Source: Ziziphus jujuba
Taxonomy: Eukaryota > Streptophyta > Magnoliopsida > Rosales > Rhamnaceae
Reading direction: 5' to 3'
Assembly (NCBI RefSeq): GCF_031755915.1
Contig: NC_083384.1
Location: 6,316,001-6,380,000 of the forward strand
Length of the DNA: 64,000 bases
The translations under genes and the position numbers were made by a program. Below, piece by piece: positions 11,776 to 22,505 of this stretch (its first letter is position 1; the number at the start of each line of letters is the position of its first letter). A model generated the notes under the pieces. It ran no database searches. It was not told where the DNA came from and worked only from the letters and a program-made list of their open reading frames with translations.

Positions 11776-12079
11776 TGTATTTTTCTTTTATAATATATAA
11801 CAATTCAAAATATTAAATATATATATATATAATATTATTTATTTATCATGATAAAAAGTATAAGAAGTTGTTAAGAATAACACAATTACAAATATATATA
11901 TATATATCAATTTAGAAACAAAATGAGTAAAAAATTACAAAATCCTCAACAATTTTGTTATATTTGAACTAAAGTTAATAAATTAACAAATTTTTCATGT
12001 GATCATTGACGAAAATTTCTTATAACTAAATTTAATATTTAAACGAAATATTAGGTGGAATGATACTATGAATAATATA

Positions 12080-12600
12080 CACTACTAAAAAAATCATTTT
12101 TAGTGACCGCCCTTTTGGTTGCTAAAAATTGACCTTTTGGTCCCTAAAGTAAATTAGCAACCAAAAAACAGTGCTCACTGGTTGGTCGCGAAAAGGTGTA
12201 GCTAATTGTTTTTAGTAACTATAAGTTTTGGTCATTAAAATCTAAGTTTTGGCGACCAACTTTTGAATTTTTAGGGACCAAGTTTTAGTTGCTAAAAGTC
12301 AGAAAAAATCACCATTTTTCATCAAAATTTGGTATCCTAAAGTCACATCAGTGACCAACATCATAGTTATTAGTGATTATTACTGTGGTCACTGACAAGT
12401 AACATTTTGGAACCAAATATGTTGGTCACTTATGGTATTTACATATTTTGAAATATTTTTATTCACCAAATATTGGTCACTGATTCTGTATATCCAATAA
12501 CCAGTCTATTGTCACTGAACACTCCTATATTTAGCAACCAATATGCATAGAATTTCAGCAACCAAAAGTTGATCACTAAAAGCCAATTAATTTAGTTATT
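12080..12600 (+). mobile_element. CACTA-type (En/Spm) transposon end with subterminal repeats
   Basis: It opens with CACTACTAAAAAAATC, a CACTA-type terminus. About 500 bp follow that are packed with short motifs in both orientations around TTTTAGTGACC, TTGGTTGCTAAAA and GGTCACTAA, which is the subterminal repeat pattern that binds transposase in this superfamily. I could not find the matching other end (AGTAGTG), so the element is truncated or its right end has decayed. Confidence 0.72.
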
Positions 12601-14039
12601 TATATTTTTTAAAATAAACTTTTTTTGTTAATTACTATTGGTGCAAAAATACAAAATATATAAAAGCAAATTAAAAAAAATTTATAATACCAAAATTTTA
12701 AATATTATTTATAAAATAATAATGTCATTACATACATATAATAGTCATTGTACAATTAAAACAATGATTCAAATGTGTACAATATAAGAAAATAAAATAT
12801 ATAAACAAGTGCAGCTAACAGTAATGACGGTGCTGGTGGGCAATGGTGTAAGTGGGAATGCGAATATTGCATTGAACTTGTTGTTGCATTAAACATGGTC
12901 TTGGTCTTTAGAAACTTGAAATCTAAAAAATAGAATAACTAATATCACATGAAAACCAACCTACTATAACAATTTGCTAAAATAACTTCAAGATAAAATT
13001 CTAAGTGCAACTTAACCTATATGGAATTTTAAAACCACCAAATGCCAAAAATGAATAGTTACTACAAACCATACACTACGTTTGAACAAAAATCTTTCAT
13101 GTAAGGTTGAAATAAAAAAACATAATTTCTGTATGCCTTAGGAACAATGAAAGCCAATCTACAATAGGTCTATTTCTTTCTTACGATGTCTTAGTCACTA
13201 CTCACAAGACTTTATGGTCCACTAGGCACATAAATAACAACATAGCAAAGAAGGTGAGTGCTCCACATCCTATTATCCATTAGTCAAAGAGCTCAAGATT
13301 AAGTGCACGGGTAATTTATTTTATTCTAAAGAAGTGATGGTAGACACATGCCAATAGGTAGAGAACAATAGTTTTTTGAAAACAAAAATAAAAACATAAA
13401 AAAAATTGTCATGGTTTAACAATGAGACCTCCTAAAAAGACAATGACCAGTTCCAATGCTAGCGAGTTGAAAATGATTTTTATCTCTAGCTCATCCATCC
13501 TTTCCAGCACACATAGAACAAATTGAGTTGATGACAACTAACCACAATTTATTGCCAAGTAGAAAAAAAATAATAAAAAAGAACTTATCACAAGGACTTT
13601 TAACCCAGAAAATTACCAAAAAATAAAAATAAAAATAAAAAAATACAAGAATTGACAGATATGATGGGACTATAATTGGCACATCCACAACAACAATCTT
13701 TTTAATAGCCAAATAAGGAATGAAATAGTAATAAAAATGTTTTGACCTTGGATAACTAGGTAGCAATAGTATTGCAAACATCATGTTTTTGTTGACATCA
13801 TGAACTTAGCTTTTTCTTTTTTTCTCTGTTGGCTTAAGAATTTTTGATAGAGCACATCGGATTTTCATCAACAATCATCACTGCATCAGCATTATCAAAT
13901 TCACTATTAGTTGGGGGCTAAAAATGTTGTTTCAAGATGCATGTCAGCAAATAACTAATACTCGTCCTCCACAACCTAGAACAAAGCATTTATTTTAGTG
14001 TCCAAAACGAAGTTCTTTTCACCCGAACAGACTGAACTC
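12601..14039. other. Intergenic or transposon interior, no gene recognised
   Basis: AT-rich with A-runs. It may be the interior of the CACTA element, but I see no transposase motif. A minus-strand open frame at 13491-13784 is low complexity and not convincing. Confidence 0.4.
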
Positions 14040-14475
14040 AAGACTTCATATAGGTTGATGGAAGGTTCAGCTGGTTAGAAAGAATCCGTTCCATGGCGGT
14101 TTTCTTCAACTAGTGCCCGTTCCATTGCACGCCGTGCTCCACTTCTATGAAGACTCAAAACTCCTCTGTGAAAAAGGGCTTTCAAGTGAGCTTGGGGGAT
14201 TCGATCGAGGTCAAGGATTGGTCTATGCAAATGGTGTAGTCGCTCATTTTTCTCCACCCATTTTATCATAATGACCTTCCGATGGATAAGGGGGATCTTC
14301 CAGAGAATATAGATCTACTGGAAAAGAGATATTCATTAGAGAATGGAGATCGAAAAAAATTCTTTTGGTAGGTGTTCTCTTTCTGCTATCTTTCCCGAAG
14401 GAACTACGGGACTCTTTCCCCACGGGATGTAGCTTCTCTGTTGAGGCGAGCCCGGTTGCTTTGTAAGTTAATAGG
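14040..14475. other. GC-richer patch, possible organelle-derived insertion
   Basis: About 435 bp are clearly more GC-balanced than the sequence on either side. They carry an Arg/His-rich minus-strand open frame (14075-14269; GVLSLHRSGARRAMERAL). The texture recalls plant mitochondrial DNA, but I do not recognise a specific organellar gene. It could equally be part of a decayed nuclear gene or transposon. Confidence 0.3.
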
Positions 14476-15257
14476 GGTGAGTTTCGCTAATGAATTGGTG
14501 TTTTGAGTGGTGGTATAAATGGGACCTAACAAATGACTTTTGAGTGTAGAATGAAACTATGTAGAGAAAAAAGAAAAAAGTATACCTGATGGAAGATTTC
14601 TTATACCTGATAGGGCAAACAAGGTCAAAATAAAATACTTGTGTACAAACAAATTTGTAAATGCTTATAGGACATTTCTTATTCCTGATAAGATGATAAG
14701 GCTATAATAGCAATGAAAGGTGTAGGCATAATTAGAAGAAAAGAGAAAGAAAATAAATAAATAAATGAAAGAAGAAAAGAGAATACAATTAGGATTTACC
14801 ACCACTCTACTCGTGGACGTGGATAGTTCTTAGGGAGCTTTTCTTTCTTGATAAGTATCACTGATACCTCTATCAAATTTGGATTTATATCAGGTGCTAC
14901 CTTGTCTTTGCCAATTGTGCCTGCTTAAACATGTGCTCTTTTGCTTCTGCTTCTCCATAGTTACTCTGTTTTGAAGAGAGAAAAACAAATATAGAAAATA
15001 GATATACCTTCAATTTGTATGCGCCGAATAAACTTGTTTTATGCATAAACAATCTTACTAAAAAACCAAACAGAAAAGGAAAAAAATCATGTAAACACTT
15101 AGACATGTTGGAGATTACAAATTCTATAATAATCGGTAGTATACATATCTTTTTGTGGAAGGTTGAAACACACTCACTGGATTGTTCAATGCACAAAGAT
15201 GCTTCCAAATGATTAATTAATTTTATTTTTCATCTTCATGTTATACAATGTTTCATA
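14476..15257. other. Intergenic, no clear gene
   Basis: AT-rich. A minus-strand open frame at 14897-15208 has a plausible-looking end (YGEAEAKEHMFKQAQLAKTR) but no family I recognise and no clear splice context. I do not call it a gene. Confidence 0.4.
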
Positions 15258-16614
15258 TAAAGTGTAACACCCATCCCGAAATAAATTAGAAGTTTTCACG
15301 TTGATCGAGGGTTGACCAAGTAGGTCAAAATATTGACTTTTCTATTCAAAGAGAATTTTGCATTGACCGAGGTACCATTGTGGAGTACGCATCAACCCGA
15401 GTCCGTAGACTAATAGCATATTGAAAACGGAGCTGTGGTTTGAAAGTTATGAGTGAAACAAGATACTATCCGGACTGATCAACGAGCTTGAAGTTGACTT
15501 TTTATTTACATGGATTTCGATGTTGGCCCATAGATTATATGAAAGTGCTCATCAATACGAGTCTGTGGACTGGTAGCACGCTTAAATCGGACCTACGGTT
15601 GGAAAGCTATGGGTTTGTAAAGCTGTGATTGTGTTTTCCAAGACTGGTTTTACTGGGTAGCAAAATACTTGAAGGAGTCCTTAAAGTTGAACCATGTGTC
15701 ACGATTTGAAAGTTGCCATATATCATAGTTAAAAAAAACCACGTGTCGTATTAATTAAATATTATATTATATTATTTTGTTATTATTTATATTATTATAT
15801 TATTATTCTAGTATTATTTTATTTATTTATTTTTCTATTCTTTTCTTTTTTTTCTTTTTTCTTTTTCTTTTCTTCTCCCTACGTCGGGAAAACACACCCA
15901 AGGCCTTCTTCCTTCTTCTTCCTTTCCTTCCCTTCTTCCTCCTTTCTTCTTTCCTTCGGGTCCATCGGCTTTCATCATTTCCAACCACCCACTGCTCAGA
16001 CACACCGGCCATTGGCATAGCTTAGTCTCCAGGGAGCTTGGCTATCAAATTTGGTGGCCGGTCTGCTGGCAACGCGCCCAGATCGGGCGGTGGAAGCAAT
16101 GGTAGCCATGTCTCTCTCCGGCCGAATCCGCTGTGTTCCAGCGCACCCAAGCTGCACCGACCACACCACCTGGCAGCCCATCATGTGAGCTTCATTGAAG
16201 TGTGCTCTGATCACCGGGGAAGCCGTTGACGCGCTCGGAAATAGCCATGGAAGCCGGCGGTAGCACCCGGTCTGGTCACTGGGTTTCCGCCGTTTCCGAC
16301 TGTGTTCTCAGTCCCTTCCCCTTAATTTGGATCCTCTGAAGCTAATGGTGACCTTCGTTTGCTCCAATTCGAGCTCCTTCATGGTCTACAAAGGACGGAC
16401 AAGTTGGCAGCGGCTTTCGACAAAATTTCTGGCCACCACCGGGAGTTTCAAGCCAATCGAAGGTTAGAATTGTATTCTCCATATCATTAGCTTCGCATTA
16501 ATATCTTGTTTGTAAATTATGGATGTGTATTTGAGAAGTTGTTATTTTTGATTAAATTATTAAATTAAATAAGAAAAAAAAATGGAGATTTAAATTAAAT
16601 TGTATATATATATA

Positions 16615-16777
16615 CGGAAATTCTATGGTGAGGACGGTCCGCATGAGGACTGCAGTATTAGTGACGATTTTTCACAGTATTAACGACGGTTTCTTAGAAA
16701 ATCGTCACCAATACTATAAAAAACCGTCACCGATACTGTGGTCCGCATGAGAACCGTCCACACCATAGACGGACTGT
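16615..16777. mobile_element. Foldback MITE, copy 1 (163 bp)
   Basis: A near-palindromic 163-bp element with ends CGGAAATTCTATGGTG and CACCATAGACGGACTGT. Internal inverted segments are GACGGT/ACCGTC and CAGTATTAGTGACG/CGTCACCGATACTG. It is flanked by a 9-bp repeat ATATATATA at 16606-16614 and 16778-16786, although both sit in AT runs. The length equals that of copy 2. The 9-bp duplication suggests a Mutator-like MITE. Confidence 0.82.
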
Positions 16778-17001
16778 ATATATATATATATATATGTGTG
16801 CTTTTCTATATACATGTATATGGGAATGTTGGTAAATATATGCATTATATATATATATATATCCGTTTAAATATGTGTTGTTGAAGCCTTTCTTTATGCA
16901 TACCAAAATGTATGTATACATAAGTATGTGGACATTGCGCTTGTTAAAGGTTTTACATGTATATATATATATATCTAAATGTATGAACATATAGATATGT
17001 G

Positions 17002-17164
17002 CGGAAATTCTATGGTGGGGACGGTCCGCATGAGGACCGCAGTATTAGTGATGGTTTTTCATAGTATTAACAATGGTTTCTTAGAAAATCATCACCAATA
17101 CTATGAAAAACCGTCACCAATACTGTGATCCGCATGAGAACCGTCCGCACCATAGACAGACTAT
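17002..17164. mobile_element. Foldback MITE, copy 2 (163 bp)
   Basis: A second 163-bp copy, about 90% like copy 1 by eye. It is flanked by a non-repetitive 9-bp duplication AGATATGTG at 16993-17001 and 17165-17173. This duplication gives the element's exact ends and supports a Mutator-type (9-bp) target duplication. Confidence 0.88.
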
Positions 17165-17450
17165 AGATATGTGAATATGCATAGATATCTATGGATGGCA
17201 TATAATAAAATGTATTTCTATATCTTTAATTATATGTGAAATTGTATGTGGCCTTGATGATAATTTTGGTATAAGTTGATTTGAATGTTTGAGGAATTTA
17301 CTATATTAAATTATTGTGATCAAAATTTTATTTATGTATTTAATTATTTATTTAAGCGTGGAATTTTATATATTTGATAAGGCATATTTATTCGACTATA
17401 TTTTATCAAAAATTAATTATTTTATAATATTACAAATTTATAGTTTTTGA

Positions 17451-17748
17451 GATGCACCCATACACGTACCGGTGTTCTGTAGTTGTGCATGTGATTAGCG
17501 CGCGGGTGGAGTGTGATGAACGCGCAAGTTGTAATGTCTCCCGTGAGTTGCTATGGACCTGAGGGCAGGCAAGTTTGATATAGTGGCCATAAACTGCCCC
17601 CTTCCAAGGCCGGGATGACGGTTATAAGCAGTGGCGCTATCGGGATGCCAAAGCGACTGTATGCAAGTTTCTCTCTTTAACCTCCCGTCAGTCGGTGCTC
17701 GGGATGCTGGGTACCTTCGAACACCAGTGGTATATAGTATGGTGCATC
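17451..17748 (+). other. Conserved LTR module, copy in LTR A
   Basis: A GC-rich segment bounded by GATGCAC and GTGCATC, with the inner hairpin CGGTGC (17693-17698) and GTACC (17711-17715). Shared inner words include CCCGTGAGTTGC, GGGCAGGCAAG, GGCCGGGATGACGG and AGTTTCTCTCTTTAACC. See the first finding for the comparison across copies. Confidence 0.7.
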
Positions 17749-18239
17749 AAGTATCTATTATATATACATATATATATATTTATATATATATTTATATGTT
17801 ATATTATTTGATATTATATTGCATATACCGTACCATATGGAGGTGGCAAACCAATGTGGTCCGTGTATAGCTAGCCTCATAACTATATTGCCTATGAGTC
17901 CAGGGGATCAGAAGGCCAATATGGGCAACCACCCTAATCTGTATTGGTAATAGAGTGCCGGCGACAGCTGGAATCATGGATCACGTAGTATGTTAGAGGG
18001 TATCGTACGTATCTCCATTACGAGCGTGCATTTTTTATTATATGCTGTGGATTTTAAGATATTATTTTATGTATTTATGTTATGTTATCTATTTGTGATT
18101 TAATTTCTTACTAATATTGTTAATCGATGTTATTATTTTCTTATTACTATTAATTGTATTTAACTATTTATTTAATCACTATTGTCACTGTTATCGAGAT
18201 TGTTGTTATTATTTATTATGATTATTTATAATTGTTGGT

Positions 18240-18262
18240 CCATTTATTTATTATTATTATTG

Positions 18263-18301
<39 letters not shown>
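18240..18301. repeat. (ATT)n microsatellite
   Basis: A trinucleotide run inside solo LTR A. It creates a false poly-leucine open reading frame. Confidence 0.9.
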
Positions 18302-18302
<1 letters not shown>

Positions 18303-18304
18303 CA

Positions 18305-18520
18305 TATGGTACCTTCGGACAAGTATCACAGCCTACGGGTAAGAAAGATAGCCATCGGACAAGTATAATAGTCTTAGGGCAAGTGGTAGCCTTTGGGCAG
18401 GTCAGATAGCCCTTGGGTAGGTGTGGTTATGTGATAACCTTTGGACAGGTGATCACCTTCGGATGAGTATGATAGCCTTCGGGCATATATGGTAATATGG
18501 TAGCCCTCGGGCAAGTTACA
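18305..18520 (+). repeat. Imperfect short tandem repeats in LTR A
   Basis: About nine or ten degenerate units of roughly 20 bp around the motif GATAGCCTTCGGGCAAGTAT. They are not seen in the other LTR copies here, so this expansion is specific to copy A. Confidence 0.75.
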
Positions 18521-18980
18521 GTAATACTATCATCATTAAAACGATTGTTATTGTTTATTATTGTTAATGTGATGTTGTTTTCCCTTTCTTTCTATATTAC
18601 GAATTGGTATGTTGGTGAAACGATATTTGAAGTGTATTTGGAAGTGTATGGCACTAAGTGGGTGGTGTGGGCGGACGTAAATGCTTAAATGTATATTTGA
18701 TTGTTTTTTTAGTTGCTTATTCCTATTGCATATAAATATGTATGTGTTTTATATAAATTGTTATCGAAGTGCTACCATTGTGAAAATTATTGTAGTAAGG
18801 TGGGAAGGATAAGGTGGTACAATATAGGAGTGCATTTTTATGCAGATAAATTTTTGGGCATGCTTTACCCTTAGGGGAGATGCTACCGGATTTTCCTCAG
18901 GACAGTCCAGTAGGATTTCCCTTGGGATCAGGGCTTATCTAGGGTCCAGGGAGGGATCCTGGATGGGTCCTGGCATAAAG

Positions 18981-19652
18981 TATTTGAGTTGCATCTAGAT
19001 TTCTGAGTTGACAACTAAGTGTGTGTATCTTATAATCTAGTTTAAATAACAATTCACTAAACCTTATTATGAGTGGAGAAGAAAAGGTCTTCATACAAGT
19101 CATAAGAACTTTGATTGCTATACATTTATCTCATTCATTTATGCATAGAACAACTAAAGGAATAATACATTAGTACTTTCACAAAACAAATCAAAAAGTG
19201 GTCAGTACTTTCACAAAGCATCAATAGGAATTGTACATTCACTCAAAATAAATAAAGAAAAAGGTAGCAATAGAAGCAGATGGGCAATCCCCACATACTT
19301 CTTTGTCCCTCCAATGGAGAAAAAAATGCATATTTTTCTCCACAGTTAAATAAAGGACACTTCTTTACTACTTAAACATGGTTAGCTATGCCAAAACAAA
19401 ATTGGGTTTCAGCTGAATAATCAAATAAATTGAACCTCATACACAACTGCACAAATACAAATACCCACCCAGAAAATGTAGCAAATAAAATTAGAGTTTC
19501 TAATATGATATTATAAATTGACCATAAAAGGGGTGAAGTTTCTATCGTTTTCAATTTACCTAGGTGTGCTAAATAGGAAAATTTTTTGTATTTCCCAAAA
19601 TAGAACAGAATCTATAAATAAGCAGTGTAGTGATTGGGATTTAAGCAAGCAA
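18981..19652. other. Spacer between LTR A and element B
   Basis: About 670 bp of AT-rich sequence not belonging to either LTR. Short frames at 19372-19554 and 19518-19718 are not convincing. I see no gene. Confidence 0.5.
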
Positions 19653-19696
19653 TATAATGTAACACCCCGTCCCGAACCATGTCGGAAATTTTGCAC

Positions 19697-19755
19697 TTTG
19701 ACCGAGGTTGACTGTTGACCGTTGACCGAAGGGGTCAAAAGTTGACTTTTTGACT
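19697..19755 (+). promoter_or_regulatory. W-box (TTGAC) cluster in LTR U3
   Basis: Six TTGAC cores on the plus strand and one on the minus strand lie within 59 bp, several as TTGACC/TTGACT. Similar clusters open LTRs F and G (about 45985-46060 and 46180-46250) and, inverted, D and E (for example 43895-43970). TTGAC is the core of the WRKY-binding W-box. Binding here is inference. Confidence 0.5.
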
Positions 19756-21438
19756 TGGATGGAATTCTAGGTTGACTGAGGTACCGTTACGAAGTACACG
19801 TTGGCACGAGTTCATAAACTAGTAGCACGTTGAAAACGGAGCTACGGTTTGAAAGTTATGAGCAAAACAAGTTGAGGTCCAAACTGTCCAAGGGGTGCCG
19901 GAGTTGACATTTTATTCATGCAAAGTTGAGCTTTGACTCATGCATGGTTGTGAAGTGCTCGTCGATACGAGTCCGTAGACTAGCGGCACGTCCAATTTGG
20001 ACATGTGGGTTGAAAGTTATGGACCTGTAGAGTTTTTCAAATACTGTATTATTTTAATATTATTTTTAAGCGTGTAACAATGTGCCACGTGTGACTTAAT
20101 AAATGTGACCATGTGTCACCATGTTGAGATGCCACATGTCAACCATGCTTAATACCAAATTATTATTTTATTGTTATTTTATATAATAATATTATGTTTT
20201 TATATTATTTAATTAATTTTAAATTATTTCTTTTTATTTCGTTTTCTTTCTTTTTCTTTTCTTTTTTTCTTTTTTTCTTTTCCCCCACGTGGGAAAAAAG
20301 GGGACCCAGCCCCGAAGTCTCCCTCCTTCTTCTTCCTTTACTCTCCTTCTTCCTCTCGGGCTGTCGCCGTTTCTTCGTTTTCGGCCATCACTTTGCGACA
20401 TACGCCGGCCAGTGATGAGCGGAGGGAGGAGGCAAGCTCGGCCGCAAAATTTCACAGTCACCGGCCGCCGGACGCGCCCAGATCGGGCCGGAGAAGCCGC
20501 CGGTCGGAAATTTTCTTTCTCCTCTTTTCTTGTGTTTTCCGGCCAGCCCATTCCAAATTGCCACCCTTTTCCCCCTATTTTGGGTCTTCTGATTCCAAAT
20601 ATGGCCTCCAATTTCCAAAATTCGAAGCGGTTTGCAAGATACGAAGGAATCAAGACCGGCCGAAGCTTTCCGGCCACCACCGGCGGAATTGGGGTCGATG
20701 GAGACCGGTAATGGGATCCTCGTTCCACAAGCTTCGATTCGGTATATTATTCGACAATTTTGGTTAACGTTTGTGTTTAACCCCCCGGGTACCGGGTATT
20801 ATTTACCCGAATAAAATATTAATTTATTTGATTGTGTGTGAACTGTGTTCTAGGAGCACGGGTGAGTCGTGGAATTGATCCCGTGGAGGATCTTAGGTTA
20901 ATTGCGTGCTCCAGTTGAGTGACCCACCTTGAAAACTATTTTGGGCAATTAATTATATTTATGTTGTGTTAATTTGATATTTGGAATTTATGCTCATGTG
21001 GTGTATTTTAAATATAATCTGGAAAAAGTAATATTTTATATATATATTTACCCATTGGTGCTAAACGGAAATTTGGGGTCATTAAGAAATTCCCGATTAT
21101 TATTTTATTGTGATTAAATGGTATTTATTACACATGAGCAAGTATTTTTAGTAATTAATTGTGTCTGGATTTTATATTATTTTTGGGCATATTGGTTTAA
21201 ATAATTGTAAGAAAAATATTTGTTTAAATTGGTGGTTTAAATTTTATAATTATGCCCGTGGTATGTTATTTGTTGAACCTCGTGTTATGAGAAAAATTAT
21301 TGTTTTGTCATTATCGATGTTTTCATACCGGGTATGTTAGAAGAAAATATGTGGGATGGTAAATGTGAAAATTGGTATATTTCTCACGGTAATTTTTGGA
21401 AAAACGGTACGGTTATAATTAATTTAGTAATTATTTTA

Positions 21439-21707
21439 GACGCACTCATACAGTATTGGTGTTATGGTATATATGTGGTTTAGCGCGTAAGTATTATGTC
21501 TCCCGTGAGTTGCCATTGGACCGAGGGCAGGCAAGTCTATATATTGCGCATCAGCCGCCCCCCTCCTTGGCCGGGATGACGGTTTCAGCAGCGGTACTAT
21601 CGGGACGCCGAAGTGCCGTTTGCAAGTTTCTCTCTTAATCTTCCCGCCAGTCGGTGCTCGGGACGCTGGGTATCAGAGGGCATTACTGGTATATGGTGTG
21701 GTGCGTC
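21439..21707 (+). other. Conserved LTR module, copy in LTR B
   Basis: A GC-rich 269-bp segment closed by GACGCAC and GTGCGTC in otherwise AT-rich LTR sequence. It carries the inner words common to all copies (CCCGTGAGTTGCCATTGGAC, GGCCGGGATGACGG, CGGGACGCCGAAG). Confidence 0.7.
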
Positions 21708-22041
21708 AAGTACAAATTTTTCGGATAGAAATTTCAAACCCCAAAGAGTACAAAAATTATTTATTATAATTTATTACATTTTATTTATATTTGGGGTATT
21801 TATTTATTTGTTGTTTATTAAATTATTTGATCCCTTGGTTTTCGGGAAATACGAATATCGGGTTTTGTGAAAATGTTTTAAAAGGGGAACATTTCCAACG
21901 GAGTGAATAGTGAGGGTTTTGAGAGAAATTATTACCTTAATTGTTTATTATTATTTATTTATTTAGTTGTCGGTATTAATTAAATTCCTTTATTTGTCAT
22001 ATTATTAATATTAAAGGTGTTCAGTAGATAGGGTCACTCAC

Positions 22042-22060
22042 TGAGATGATTAGCATCTCA
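22042..22060. other. Conserved palindrome in the LTR
   Basis: TGAGATGATTAGCATCTCA is a 7-bp perfect inverted repeat with a 5-base centre, preceded by GGGTCACTCAC. The same element is present at 25953, 29653, 40295, 41344, 48371 and 51472 (some copies with one change). Confidence 0.75.
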
Positions 22061-22505
22061 CGTTTTTAAATTTCGTTCCCCTAGGTCCAGGTTGGGAGAC
22101 GTTGATTGTCCGGGGCGAGCCCAACGTCTCAGTTCGTTGCCGAAAGTCCAAAAAGTATTTCTTCCCTTTTCCTCTCCATCTTGTACTGCTTCTTTATCTG
22201 TCATTGTATTAATTCCACTTTTACTTGTAAAATATTCTGTATACTGTATTGGACGTGTAGTTATTAATTATGCACTGAGTTGCTGTTATTCTTTGAAGCG
22301 CTGTAAATTTGTGGATACAAATTGTAGTAATGTGGGAGGAATAAGGGGACGATTATAGAAGTGTGTTTTCAGTGCAGGAAATTTGTGGTAAGTCCTACCC
22401 TTAGGGGAGGTGCTGCCGGATTTTCCGTTGGAAGGTTCGGTGGTATTTCCCTGGTATCAAGGCTTGTCTAGGGTTCCGGGGAGGAATCTTGGACGGGTCC
22501 TGACA

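Larger units (their letters stand above)
15263..18975 (+). mobile_element. Solo LTR A of a very-long-LTR gypsy family
   Basis: A 3.7-kb LTR starts TGTAACACCCATCCCG and ends GGGTCCTGGCA. Perfect 5-bp target duplications TAAAG stand at 15258-15262 and 18976-18980. There is no internal domain, so this is a solo LTR from recombination between two LTRs. In order it holds TTGAC-rich U3-like sequence, a GC-rich patch (about 15890-16480), two foldback MITEs, the conserved module (17451-17748) and short tandem repeats (18305-18520). Confidence 0.9.
19658..22505 (+). repeat. 5' LTR of element B (2848 bp)
   Basis: The reference full copy of the family's LTR in this window. U3-like start with seven TTGAC/GTCAA cores in 19697-19755; a pyrimidine run then a GC-rich patch (20290-20720); CCCCGGGTACCGGG near 20780; the conserved module (21439-21707); the palindrome TGAGATGATTAGCATCTCA (22042-22060); and the CCCTTAGGGGAGG...GGGTCCTGACA end. 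Confidence 0.92.

Noticed and set aside
18182..18409. A plus-strand frame with a poly-leucine run
   Set aside because: Produced by the ATT microsatellite in solo LTR A.
20234..20728. Several overlapping open frames (minus and plus) in LTR B
   Set aside because: Same reason: GC-rich LTR patch, no conservation of any frame between copies, no recognised domain.
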